From positions 1 through 14,291 of the forward strand of contig PBCD01000014.1 in NCBI GenBank assembly GCA_002717855.1: a stretch of DNA of 14,291 nucleotides, given 5' to 3'. The notes below the pieces were generated by a model. It was not told the DNA's origin and made no database searches. It worked only from the letters and a program-made list of their open reading frames with translations. Position 1 is the stretch's first letter, and every line of letters starts with the position of its first letter. This DNA comes from Rickettsiales bacterium. GTDB taxonomy: Bacteria; Pseudomonadota; Alphaproteobacteria; TMED127. Positions 1-7,213 of this stretch are shown piece after piece. Made by a program: the position numbers and the translations under genes.

Positions 1-116
1 CGACGATTTGCTTTTGAAGATGAAGCTCTCCATTTACTTCTTTTATCAACAACTAAGATTTCCATATCTTCAGGATAATCGATAAGTTTAGAATCATTTT
101 CGTAAGTCCTTCGCAT
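1..116 (-). CDS. Arginine-rich hypothetical protein, N-terminal part only
   Basis: The minus strand is open from an ATG at 116 to the left edge of the window, giving 38 complete codons. The product begins MRRTYENDSK and continues with an acidic stretch and then a basic end (VDKRSKWRASSSKANRR). I do not recognise the family. The start fits the gap of 60 bases to the divergent gene at 177, but no Shine-Dalgarno sequence is visible upstream. The charge pattern would suit a small nucleic-acid-associated protein, but that is only a guess. The rest of the gene lies outside the window. Confidence 0.5.
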   Translation of the reverse strand, partial: MRRTYENDSKLIDYPEDMEILVVDKRSKWRASSSKANR

Positions 117-176
117 ATAATTAAAATAATAATTTTTTTTAAAATTTCTGCAATTATATGATAATAAAATTAAATA

Positions 177-383
177 ATGAAAAAAATTTATATTTTTGAC
201 GATGATGGAAAAAAATTTTTAGTAAAAAATCTAATTACTTTTAAAGCTCACATTGATGAGTTTCATAAAACCGGTAAAAGTTTACATGAAGAAAATGGAT
301 TCTATTTTACTGTTGATGACGATTTTAGAGAAAAAATAAATAAATTATTATCTGGATATGAAGATTCTTGTAAAAACAAATGA
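177..383 (+). CDS. Small hypothetical protein, 68 residues, overlapping the DUF2007 gene
   Basis: Short acidic and lysine-rich protein beginning MKKIYIFDDDGKKF, with no signal peptide or membrane segment. I do not recognise a family. Its last 26 bases overlap the start of the following DUF2007 gene in another frame, which suggests translational coupling and a two-gene unit. Support for its reality comes from the ATG start, the amphipathic make-up and the coupling. No clear ribosome binding site or promoter could be assigned in the AT-rich upstream stretch. Confidence 0.55.
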   Translation: MKKIYIFDDDGKKFLVKNLITFKAHIDEFHKTGKSLHEENGFYFTVDDDFREKINKLLSGYEDSCKNK

Positions 384-570
384 ACTAATTTTTTTAAGTT
401 GGGTTAAACACCAACTAAATCAAAATGATATTAATTTTCTAGTTTTTGACGAATTTATAAGTTCAACAGAAGGTAATATAAATGCATTTCCAGTTAGAGT
501 TTTAGTTTCCGAAAATGACTATGAGAAAGCTAAAAAGCTTATAACAAGAAAAGAATCTACGGAAAATTAG
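358..570 (+). CDS. DUF2007 family small protein (putative signal-transducing)
   Basis: This 70-residue protein matches the pattern of the DUF2007 family from memory. It starts MKILVKTNELIFLSWVKHQL, followed by a short acidic segment, a central EGNINAFPVRVLV strand region, and a final helix with DYEKAKKLI. Family members are usually about 65 to 75 residues and are named putative signal-transducing proteins with a GlnB-like fold, without a proven role. The ATG at 358 gives the family N-terminus exactly. It overlaps the preceding small gene by 26 bases, and its 3' end overlaps the convergent selU end by 14 bases, so no terminator lies between them. Confidence 0.8.
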   Translation: MKILVKTNELIFLSWVKHQLNQNDINFLVFDEFISSTEGNINAFPVRVLVSENDYEKAKKLITRKESTEN

Positions 571-1606
571 TCTCTATAACTTGCACTATATTACTTAAAT
601 TTTTTTTGTTAATACCAGAAAGTTTTAGATTAAAGGTGATCATTTTATCTGTAAAAAATTTCCTTTTTTTGTATACTTTATCGTAATGAAATTTAAGCAA
701 GTTTTCAGTGAAACTCAAATAATTTTTTGTTTTTAAATCTTTTTCTAATATTAAAAAATTTTTATTTGTAAGAAATTTTTTTAATATTTTTATTTTTTTT
801 AATACTGGCTCTGGATTTTCTACAAAATATTTGTAATCTTTTGTAATGTACTTGGCTCTATCTTTTATATTAATGTCTAAGTTAAGTATTTTTCCGTTTA
901 ACATATTTGAAAAAATTTTATTCGGAATTGATAGCTTTCCTATTTTATTACTTTCAGATTCTACCCAAATTTTTTTATTTATATTCAGTTTTTGAATTTC
1001 ATACCAAATATGGGTTTCAAATTTTTTTTGACTTGGTTGTTTTGCATTCGGAATATCACCTAGAGCTGAACCCTTGTGTTTAGAAATTTTTTCTAAGTTT
1101 AATACATTGTATTTCTCGGATAACAAATTTAAAAAGAATGTCTTTCCTGAACCAGTAAGTCCTCCCAAAATATTAAAGCGGAACTTCGTAACATGATTTT
1201 CAAAAAAATCTCTTATGTATGCTCTGAAAGACTTATAACCTTTGTTAAGAATTTGAACATTATATCCAATACTTTTCATAACTAAATACATACTTAATGA
1301 TCTCATTCCACCTCTCCAGCAATATAGAAGAATTTTATCAGTTTTTTTAAAATTACTTAGTTTTAAAAACTTACTTATATTTTTTGAAATAATTTGTGCT
1401 CCAAGTTTTCTGGACTCAAATATGTTATTAGAATAAAGTTTCCCAACTATATCTCTTTCGTTGTTATTAAGTACTGGGTAGTTTATTGACGTTGGAATTG
1501 AATCCTCTTTAAACTCATTTTCTGACCGTACGTCTATTATTTTGTCAAAATAATTTAACGTATTTTCTTCAAAATCAATTTTTTTTATGTAAAAATTTTT
1601 ATCCAA
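557..1606 (-). CDS. mnmH: tRNA 2-selenouridine synthase (SelU/MnmH)
   Basis: SelU/MnmH exchanges the sulfur of 2-thiouridine at the tRNA wobble position for selenium, using selenophosphate and a geranylated intermediate. The 349-residue protein has the two expected domains. Residues 1-135 are a rhodanese domain with IIDVRSENEF near residues 23-32 and the catalytic loop YCWRGGMRS at 95-103 (Cys96, next to the position known to be essential in E. coli). Residues 145-349 are a P-loop domain with GGLTGSGKT at 148-156. HKGSALG and WVESESNKIG match family motifs. The E. coli protein is 364 residues, so this one is full length. The start is a TTG; an in-frame TAG lies three codons upstream and no ATG is available nearby. 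It is divergent from the transporter operon and shares a pathway with selD. Confidence 0.93.
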   Translation of the reverse strand: MDKNFYIKKIDFEENTLNYFDKIIDVRSENEFKEDSIPTSINYPVLNNNERDIVGKLYSNNIFESRKLGAQIISKNISKFLKLSNFKKTDKILLYCWRGGMRSLSMYLVMKSIGYNVQILNKGYKSFRAYIRDFFENHVTKFRFNILGGLTGSGKTFFLNLLSEKYNVLNLEKISKHKGSALGDIPNAKQPSQKKFETHIWYEIQKLNINKKIWVESESNKIGKLSIPNKIFSNMLNGKILNLDINIKDRAKYITKDYKYFVENPEPVLKKIKILKKFLTNKNFLILEKDLKTKNYLSFTENLLKFHYDKVYKKRKFFTDKMITFNLKLSGINKKNLSNIVQVIETNFP

Positions 1607-1699
1607 TTTAATATTCTATCTTTAACAAATATTGTATCATTAATGAATATAGATTATTTTGTGATAATTTTTCAAAGAATTTAAATTTTTTTTACAATT
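1607..1699. promoter_or_regulatory. Divergent promoter region between selU and the phnC-like gene
   Basis: This 93-base AT-rich spacer must hold the promoters for selU (leftward) and for the transporter operon (rightward). For the rightward operon, TTGTAT at 1632-1637 and TATTTT at 1655-1660, with a 17-base spacer, are a plausible sigma-70 pair. For the leftward gene, the minus strand reads TACAAT at 1636-1631, a good -10 but without a clear -35. The two candidates overlap, so they may compete. No operator or riboswitch-like structure is visible. The assignments are weak because such AT-rich sequence yields many promoter-like matches. Confidence 0.35.
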
Positions 1700-2452
1700 A
1701 TGTTTTATCATTTAAAACTAGAAAATATTTCTTTAAAGAGTAATAAAAAAACTTTACTTTATAATTTAAATGTAGAAGTTTTACATAAAGAGAGGATTGC
1801 TGTTATTGGTCCAACAGGTTCAGGAAAAACTTTATTCCTAAATATAATATCTTTTGGTTGGAAACCAAATGAAGGTAAAATATTTATAAATTCTGAGGAT
1901 TTCTGGAAAAAAAATAATTTTTTTCAAGATAAAATAAGAAAATATTTTTATCTAGTTCCACAAATACCAGATATGCCAAATAGGCAAAAAGTAATTTCTG
2001 CTTTACACGCAAGTTATATTAATAAATGGTCAATTATAAAGGTAATTGCTTCTCTTTTTTTTCCTTTTAAAAAAAAATCAATTGAATTGGTTCTTAAAGA
2101 ATTAGACTTACTACAAAAAATTGATGAAAATATTGAAACTCTTTCTGGAGGACAAAAACAAGCAATTTCTATAGCTAGAATTTTTTTGTCTCAACCCAAC
2201 GTGATGATATTAGACGAACCGCTCAGCGCTGTGGATCCTGGTCGATCAAATTTTTTATTAAAAAAAATTTTGGAATATCAAAAAAAAACAACTGCAACAT
2301 TAATTTGTTCTCTACATCAACCTGAAATTGCGAAAAAATATTTTACAAGAATTATTGGAATTAATAATGGAAAAATAGTATTTGATGGAACACCAAAAAA
2401 GTTTTCAAAAATAAAGCAAGAAGAAATTTATCAAGGAAAGCCAAAATTTTAG
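1700..2452 (+). CDS. ABC transporter ATP-binding protein, PhnC-like (putative selenium oxyanion import)
   Basis: Cytoplasmic ATPase that powers an importer. The 250 residues carry every ABC element: Walker A GPTGSGKT at 37-44, Q-loop Gln88 in VPQIPDMPNR, signature LSGGQ at 148-152, Walker B MILDEP at 169-174, D-loop SAVDP, and H-loop His206 in SLHQPE. The length and the D-loop/H-loop wording are like PhnC, the ATPase of phosphonate importers. Two PhnE-like permeases follow directly (12-base gap to the first), forming a three-gene operon. The substrate is inferred from context: selU on one side, selD and a matching binding protein on the other, and no phosphonate catabolism genes. I therefore prefer a selenate- or selenite-type substrate over phosphonate. 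The role as an ABC ATPase is certain; the substrate is not. Confidence 0.88.
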   Translation: MFYHLKLENISLKSNKKTLLYNLNVEVLHKERIAVIGPTGSGKTLFLNIISFGWKPNEGKIFINSEDFWKKNNFFQDKIRKYFYLVPQIPDMPNRQKVISALHASYINKWSIIKVIASLFFPFKKKSIELVLKELDLLQKIDENIETLSGGQKQAISIARIFLSQPNVMILDEPLSAVDPGRSNFLLKKILEYQKKTTATLICSLHQPEIAKKYFTRIIGINNGKIVFDGTPKKFSKIKQEEIYQGKPKF

Positions 2453-2464
2453 TTTAAGAACCTT

Positions 2465-3262
2465 ATGAAAAATTATTACATCATTAAAAACTTAGTATTT
2501 TTTCTTATATTTTTTTTAACTATAACTTTTTCAAGTTATATTCTTGAAAAGTCTAATCTTTTAAATCTAAATTTTAATAAGATTAAAGACTTACTTTATT
2601 TATTTGTTCCTTTGGAGTACTCCAAAGAGTTCTTGTATATGACAGTTGAAAATACTTTCATAACAGTATCAATTGCAACAGTAAGTATTTTTATATGCCT
2701 CTTAATATCGATACCATTATCCATTATCTGTTCAAATTCTTTATCTTCGTCAATAATTTTTAAAAATAAAAAGAAAATTAAAGATATGAGTAGATATTTT
2801 TTAAGATCTAATTTGTTATTTTTTAGAAGTCTGCCGGAAATAATAGTAGCTTTGTTATTAGTTAGAATAATTGGATTAGGCATTAATGCTGCAATCTTAT
2901 CAATTGTAATTACTTTTACAGGTTTTATGACTAAAGTTTTTATTGAAATAATTGATTCTAGTAATTCTATTCCTTTAGAAAACTTAATAAGGAGAGGGGT
3001 AGGGAAATTTAAAGTTTTTTTTTATACTACATTGCCAATATGTTCAAAAGAAATAATTTCATACATTATTTTTAGATGGGAATGTGCCATACGAACTTCA
3101 TTAATTCTTGGGATTGTAGGAGCAGGTGGACTTGGACAGCAGATGGAACTTGCAATTAAGATGATGAAATTAAATGAAGTTTCAACTATAGTTCTAGTGC
3201 TGATAGTACTTGTTTACATTTGTGACCAGGTTTCAAATTTCATAAGGAAAGTATTTACATAA
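2465..3262 (+). CDS. ABC transporter permease, PhnE-like, first copy
   Basis: Inner-membrane permease of 265 residues. Hydrophobic stretches near residues 9-25, 62-90, 125-160 and 235-262 suggest about six membrane segments. The family signature RSLPEIIVAL is at 121-130, and the coupling (EAA-type) loop leads into RWECAIRTSLILGIVGAGGL, with GAGGLGQ at 219-225, as in PhnE. It lies 12 bases after the ATPase and 1 base before the second permease, so the three genes are one transcript. The loop around residues 95-115 is unusually lysine-rich. The partners are presumably the second permease, the ATPase and the phnD-like binding protein at 4035-4883. Confidence 0.88.
   Translation: MKNYYIIKNLVFFLIFFLTITFSSYILEKSNLLNLNFNKIKDLLYLFVPLEYSKEFLYMTVENTFITVSIATVSIFICLLISIPLSIICSNSLSSSIIFKNKKKIKDMSRYFLRSNLLFFRSLPEIIVALLLVRIIGLGINAAILSIVITFTGFMTKVFIEIIDSSNSIPLENLIRRGVGKFKVFFYTTLPICSKEIISYIIFRWECAIRTSLILGIVGAGGLGQQMELAIKMMKLNEVSTIVLVLIVLVYICDQVSNFIRKVFT
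2610..2627. repeat. Perfect 18-base palindrome inside the first permease gene
   Basis: CTTTGGAGTACTCCAAAG is identical to its reverse complement (9+9 with no loop). It encodes residues around PLEYSK of the permease, in frame and without disruption. It has the form of a dimeric repressor operator, but its place about 145 bases inside a coding region and the possibility of chance in a 14 kb window make any function uncertain. Confidence 0.5.
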
Positions 3263-3263
3263 A

Positions 3264-4034
3264 ATGTACTGCAAGAAATTAAAGTTTTTGACTTTTATAT
3301 TAATTATTCTTTTCTTAGTCGCATGTTTTATTTTTCTAAAAACAAATTTATCGGGAGCTTTAAAATATGAAACTGTTTTATCTTTTTTTGATTTTTTTAA
3401 AGAATTTACCAACCCAAATATTAGTGCTAAATTTTTGTCGGAAGTTATAGATGCATCCTTTGAAACAATAATGATTTCATTTGTGAGCACCGTTTTATCT
3501 TTTGTTTTTGCTTTTTTTATTATGATTTCTTCAAATATAAAAATTATTTTTTTAAATAGTTTTTTAAAATTTTTTCTTAATTTTTTAAGATCAATTCCTG
3601 ATCTTTTATGGGGTTTAATTTTGGTAATATTGTTTGGCCTTGGACCTTTTACTGGGACATTGGCTTTAATGCTTCACACAACTGGAATTTTAGGAAGACT
3701 TTTTGTTGAATTATTAGAAAATCAAGAGACAGAAAATGAGAAGAATAGCATCAAAACAAATAATGGAACTTTCTTAAGATATTTTCTTTATTATATATTT
3801 CCAGAAATCTTTCCTCAAATGTTGAGCTACTTATTATATAGATGGGAAAATAATATACGTGCTGCAGCTATACTTGGAATAATTGGAGCAGGTGGTTTAG
3901 GTCAACTCTTATATTACAGACTTAGCTTATTTCACTATAATGAGGTATCAACAATATTAATTTTTACTATATCAATTGTAATATTAGTTGATTTTTTAAG
4001 TTCCTTTTTAAGATCAAAATACACTGGCAGATAA
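3264..4034 (+). CDS. ABC transporter permease, PhnE-like, second copy
   Basis: Second inner-membrane permease, 256 residues, paralogous to the first. It shows RSIPDLLWGL at 109-118, the coupling loop FPQMLSYLLYRWE at 183-195, and GAGGLGQ at 208-214 preceded by RAAAILGIIG. The C-terminal segment HYNEVSTILIFTISIVILVD parallels the first copy's LNEVSTIVLVLIVLVYICD. The ATG comes 1 base after the stop of the first permease. Two adjacent PhnE-type permeases probably form a heterodimeric channel, as in many phosphonate-type importers. Its TAA stop abuts the stop codon of the convergent binding-protein gene with no base in between. Confidence 0.88.
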   Translation: MYCKKLKFLTFILIILFLVACFIFLKTNLSGALKYETVLSFFDFFKEFTNPNISAKFLSEVIDASFETIMISFVSTVLSFVFAFFIMISSNIKIIFLNSFLKFFLNFLRSIPDLLWGLILVILFGLGPFTGTLALMLHTTGILGRLFVELLENQETENEKNSIKTNNGTFLRYFLYYIFPEIFPQMLSYLLYRWENNIRAAAILGIIGAGGLGQLLYYRLSLFHYNEVSTILIFTISIVILVDFLSSFLRSKYTGR

Positions 4035-4883
4035 CTATTTTATAAGACCAGTTTTTTTACCTGCTATGAAAATATCTGAATAATTTTGATCGTGAGTCTT
4101 AATGTATTTCTTTGCTCTTTGAAGATCTAAAATTTTTCTATGAGTAGAATTATTGTAATTAAGTTTTAGAAATGCATTAGTTATGGATTCTTTTATTTCA
4201 TTGGTTAGATCTTTTCTTACTGTCCAATTGTAATCAAAATATTTGGGAGTCACGAAAAAAATATTAAGTTCTTTGGCCTTTTTAGGATTTTCTCTTACAA
4301 ACTTTTCCCAAACTAATGAATTAAGAACTCCCGCTGAAACTTTTTTACTCAAAACCGAAAAAATAGTCGCATCATGCGCTCCTGAGTAACCAATTTTTTC
4401 AAAAAATTCCTCAGGGTCAATGTTTTGTTTTTCTAAATAAAGCCTAGGCATAAGATGTCCAGATGTTGATGAAGGAGATCCAAATGAAAAAGACTTATTT
4501 TTTAAATCTTTGAATTGGTAAATTTTATTATCAACATGTGTAATAAAAACACTTGTGAACTTTGAGTCCTTAGATCTTTGAATAATCGGTTCAACATTTC
4601 CATTGCTTCTAATTTTTGCTTGAATGTATGTTAGCCCTCCTAACCAAGCCATATCCACTTTTCTTTGAGATAATGCTTCGACAACAGAGGCGTAACTAGT
4701 AACAGGAACAAATTCAATTTTTTTTTTTATTTCTGATTCCAAATATTCTGTTAAAGGTAAAAACTTTTTATGAAGTTCTGTGACTGATTCATCAGGAATA
4801 GAAGAAATAATTAGTGAATCATTCGATTGCAGTGTTTTAACAAAAGAAAATAATAGAACAAATACAAAATTTATTTTAAACAT
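4035..4883 (-). CDS. Periplasmic substrate-binding protein, PhnD-like, putative selenate/selenium oxyanion type
   Basis: Secreted solute-binding protein of 282 residues. A signal peptide (MFKINFVFVLLFSFVKTLQS) is followed by a PhnD-type fold: IPDES near 29-33, the segment VDMAWLGGLTYIQAK at 76-90, SSTSGHLMPR at 138-147, and SGAHDATIFSVLSKKVSAGV at 167-186, which corresponds to the ligand-binding loops of PhnD relatives. From memory, a subfamily of PhnD-like proteins located beside SelD is named putative selenate ABC transporter binding protein, and the AWLGGLTY wording fits it. I could not search to confirm. The start overlaps the end of selD by 13 bases, pointing to translational coupling with selD and not with the permease genes on the other strand. 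Confidence 0.85.
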   Translation of the reverse strand: MFKINFVFVLLFSFVKTLQSNDSLIISSIPDESVTELHKKFLPLTEYLESEIKKKIEFVPVTSYASVVEALSQRKVDMAWLGGLTYIQAKIRSNGNVEPIIQRSKDSKFTSVFITHVDNKIYQFKDLKNKSFSFGSPSSTSGHLMPRLYLEKQNIDPEEFFEKIGYSGAHDATIFSVLSKKVSAGVLNSLVWEKFVRENPKKAKELNIFFVTPKYFDYNWTVRKDLTNEIKESITNAFLKLNYNNSTHRKILDLQRAKKYIKTHDQNYSDIFIAGKKTGLIK

Positions 4884-5911
4884 ATCATGGGTGAACTTTT
4901 AGAAAAAAAACCAATAATTTTTGGAGATTTGTATCCATTTTTTTTTAATAATTCAATGACTTTTTTCGATTTATTATTCTTACAAGAAATCAAAAGTCCT
5001 CCAGAAGTTTGTGGATCAGTAAGAAGGATTCTTTCATTTTTTTTTAATTGGTTATTATTTTTTACGAAATTTTTATAACTCTTCCAGTTTTTAGTGGATG
5101 CAGCTGTGTAAATTGAATTATTTATTAATTTGGTTACACCTTTCAACTTGGGTAAATTTTTAAGAATAATAGTAGCGGATACATTACTTGCCATACAGAC
5201 CTCCTTAAGATGACCAAGAAGTCCAAACCCAGTTACGTCTGTAATTGAAGATATATACTTTTTTTTTCCTAATTCGATTCCAATGTCATTGAGTTTAATA
5301 CAGTTTTCAATTAATTCTTTGTATAGAATTCTATCTATTTTATTTTTTTTTAAAGCAGCTGATAAAATGCCTGTTCCAAGCGGTTTTGTTAAAATAATGT
5401 CTTCTCTTCCTTGTGCATTGGAGTTAGTTTTCAAATTTTTAATTTTTACTTCACCAACTACTGCCAGCCCATATATAGGTTCACTAGATTCTATTGTATG
5501 TCCACCCGCAACCATTATGTTTGCTTTCTTACATGTCGCGTATCCACCTTCCATAATTTTTTTTATTAATTTAATTTGAAGTTTATTAATTGGCATAGCC
5601 ATAATTGCGAGAGCAAATAATGGTTTTGCTCCCATTGCATAAATATCAGACAAAGCGTTTGTTGCTGCTATCATTCCAAAATCAAATGGATCATCGACAA
5701 TAGGCATAAAAAAATCTGTTGTGGCTGCAATTGCTTTTTTTTTACTAATTCTATAAACTGCAGCATCATCAGACTTTGAGTTATTTATAAGTAATTTATT
5801 AGAAAGTTTTATAGGTAATGCTTTAATTAGATTTTCAAGTATATTTGGTGGAATCTTGCAACCACAACCACCGCCTTTTGAAAACTCAGTTAATTTAATT
5901 GTTTTATTCAT
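4871..5911 (-). CDS. selD: Selenide, water dikinase (selenophosphate synthetase SelD)
   Basis: SelD makes selenophosphate from selenide and ATP, the selenium donor for SelU. From the ATG at 5911 the protein has 346 residues, close to the E. coli length. The glycine-rich N-terminal loop SKGGGCGCKIPP carries Cys16, Cys18 and Lys19, matching Cys17, Cys19 and Lys20 of E. coli. The active site is a cysteine, not selenocysteine. Further family motifs are SDDAAVY, DPFDFGMIAATNALSDIYAMG, GGHTIESSEPIYG, DVTGFGLLGHL and the C-terminal DPQTSGGLL. A TTG five codons upstream (5926) is possible, but the ATG aligns best with the family. It lies 64 bases downstream of the rhomboid gene on the same strand and overlaps the phnD-like gene. 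Confidence 0.95.
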   Translation of the reverse strand: MNKTIKLTEFSKGGGCGCKIPPNILENLIKALPIKLSNKLLINNSKSDDAAVYRISKKKAIAATTDFFMPIVDDPFDFGMIAATNALSDIYAMGAKPLFALAIMAMPINKLQIKLIKKIMEGGYATCKKANIMVAGGHTIESSEPIYGLAVVGEVKIKNLKTNSNAQGREDIILTKPLGTGILSAALKKNKIDRILYKELIENCIKLNDIGIELGKKKYISSITDVTGFGLLGHLKEVCMASNVSATIILKNLPKLKGVTKLINNSIYTAASTKNWKSYKNFVKNNNQLKKNERILLTDPQTSGGLLISCKNNKSKKVIELLKKNGYKSPKIIGFFSKSSPMICLK

Positions 5912-5975
5912 GATTTTTTTTTGCAATTTATAATAAAAATTTAAATTTTTTAAAGAATTTTTGCTTCTAAGAAAG

Positions 5976-6689
5976 TCATGTCCATGGACTATTTCTTGTT
6001 CTTTTTACAACCAATTTAGATTTTCCTTTAATATATTCTTTTTTTTGTATAAAAAGTACAGCATAAATCAGTCCCGCCAAAAAGCCTCCTATATGCGCCA
6101 ACCAAGCAGTACCAGACGATTGATCAATGATTATTGAAAAATTTATAAATTGAATTAAAAACCAAAAACCAAGTACTATTAACGCTGGCAATTTAACTGC
6201 AAAGAAAAAAATAATTAGTGGCACGATCACGGTAATCTTAATTTTAGGAAATAAATAAATATAGGCACCAAGAACTCCTGCTATAGCTCCGGAGGCTCCA
6301 ATCATTGGTATAGGTGTTTTTGTGTTACCAAAATATTGTGTTAAAGCTGCAACTATACCGCACAATAAATAAAAAAATACAAATTTTTTATGACCTATTC
6401 TATCTTCTATATTATCTGCAAATATCCACAAATAAAGCATATTCCCTAAAAAATGTAACCACCCACCATGCATGAACATTGATGTAAAAATTGTTAAAAT
6501 AGGAAAGAATGTTGGCATATTAAAGTTTGGATTAAACAAACTTGCGGGTTTAAAACCAAAAAAAAAAATATATTCATTGTTTAAAGACGAAGTTATTTGA
6601 ATTAAGAACACTATTGTGCAGATACATAAGATCAGTAATCTTATTATAGGTTTTTTTCTGGTAGGATTGTCATCTTTTATTGGAATCAT
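5976..6689 (-). CDS. Rhomboid family intramembrane serine protease
   Basis: Membrane protein of 237 residues with about six hydrophobic segments. It has the full rhomboid set: HGGWLHFLGNMLYLWIF at 74-90 (His79, Asn83), the catalytic serine in GASGAIAGVLGAYI at 131-144 (Ser133), and the partner histidine in AHIGGFLAGLIYA at 198-210 (His199). Rhomboids cleave membrane proteins inside the bilayer. The substrate here is unknown. It lies upstream of selD on the same strand and could be cotranscribed with it. It is divergent from the SOS operon across about 107 bases. A basic tail (KGKSKLVVKRTR) ends the protein on the cytoplasmic side. Confidence 0.92.
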   Translation of the reverse strand: MIPIKDDNPTRKKPIIRLLILCICTIVFLIQITSSLNNEYIFFFGFKPASLFNPNFNMPTFFPILTIFTSMFMHGGWLHFLGNMLYLWIFADNIEDRIGHKKFVFFYLLCGIVAALTQYFGNTKTPIPMIGASGAIAGVLGAYIYLFPKIKITVIVPLIIFFFAVKLPALIVLGFWFLIQFINFSIIIDQSSGTAWLAHIGGFLAGLIYAVLFIQKKEYIKGKSKLVVKRTRNSPWT

Positions 6690-6761
6690 TTCTTTGATCT
6701 TTAAATACAGTATATCATTTTATGCAATATAATAGGAATTAAAAAATAATCAAAATAAAAG

Positions 6762-6790
6762 TTGGAAATGTTCTACTTTTGTTCTATATT
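6762..6790 (+). promoter_or_regulatory. umuDC promoter (-35 TTGGAA, -10 TATATT)
   Basis: TTGGAA at 6762-6767 and TATATT at 6785-6790 are separated by exactly 17 bases, a good sigma-70 pair. Transcription would begin about 6 to 8 bases after the -10, that is at or next to the ATG at 6797. The umuD message would therefore be leaderless or almost so, which agrees with the absence of any Shine-Dalgarno sequence. The SOS box fills the spacer between the two elements. Confidence 0.7.
6770..6784 (+). promoter_or_regulatory. LexA-binding SOS box, alphaproteobacterial type (GTTC-N7-GTTC)
   Basis: The sequence is GTTC, then tactttt, then GTTC. This is the direct-repeat SOS box known for LexA of Alphaproteobacteria. 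It differs from the palindromic CTG-N10-CAG box of Gammaproteobacteria. It sits in the -35/-10 spacer of the umuD promoter, where bound LexA would block RNA polymerase. I saw no second copy of this motif in the window. Confidence 0.85.
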
Positions 6791-6796
6791 CTTACT

Positions 6797-7204
6797 ATGA
6801 AAAATACTTCAAATAACACATCCTTTTATAGTTCTAAAGTTGAAGCTGGTTTTCCATCTCCAGCAGATAACTACATTGAACAAGAATTAGATATTAGAGA
6901 ATATTTAATTAAAAACCCTCAAGCTACGTTTTTAGTCAAAGCTACAGGAGAGTCGATGAACAACGCTGGTATATTAGATGGTGATATTTTGGTTGTTGAC
7001 AGAAGTATTGAACCAAAACATAATTCTATCGTTATCACTTCTATTGATGGAGAACTAACTGTAAAAAGATTAATAATCAAATTCGGGAGTGAAAAAAGTT
7101 ATTTACAATCAGAAAATTCTAAATATCCAAATATTGAATTAGGATTGGAGTCTAATATTAAAATTTGGGGTGTTGTTACATATGCAATACATCACATAGT
7201 TTAA
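6797..7204 (+). CDS. umuD: UmuD, LexA-like self-cleaving subunit of DNA polymerase V
   Basis: UmuD is cut after DNA damage, with RecA help, to UmuD', which joins UmuC in polymerase V. From the ATG at 6797 the protein has 135 residues. The cleavage site is Ala17-Gly18 in KVEAGFPSPADNYIEQ. The Ser-Lys dyad is Ser53 in ATGESMNNAG and Lys90 in DGELTVKRL, corresponding to Ser60 and Lys97 in E. coli. The length and the FPSPA wording are typical. A TTG at 6779 would add six residues, but it lies inside the SOS box and upstream of the expected transcription start, so the ATG is preferred. umuC follows after 9 bases. Confidence 0.94.
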   Translation: MKNTSNNTSFYSSKVEAGFPSPADNYIEQELDIREYLIKNPQATFLVKATGESMNNAGILDGDILVVDRSIEPKHNSIVITSIDGELTVKRLIIKFGSEKSYLQSENSKYPNIELGLESNIKIWGVVTYAIHHIV

Positions 7205-7213
7205 TCAAAAAGT

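Noticed and set aside
2596..3490. Minus-strand open frames at 2596-2883 and 3233-3490
   Set aside because: They lie antisense to clear permease genes with strong motifs and show no family features.
1700..4883. Reading the ABC genes as a true phosphonate (phnCDE) importer
   Set aside because: No C-P lyase, phosphonatase or other phosphonate gene is near, while selU and selD flank the transporter. The phosphonate names describe only the family. It remains a possible alternative.
4887..5579. Plus-strand open frames at 4887-5078 and 5283-5579
   Set aside because: Both are antisense within selD, whose motifs are complete; their hydrophobic residues are by-products of the antisense frame.
5912..5926. 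TTG start for selD five codons upstream
   Set aside because: The ATG at 5911 puts the active-site cysteine at residue 16, in line with residue 17 of E. coli; the extra residues match nothing.
6779..6796. TTG start for umuD six codons upstream
   Set aside because: The TTG lies in the SOS box and -10 region, upstream of the likely transcription start; the ATG at 6797 fits the promoter and the family.
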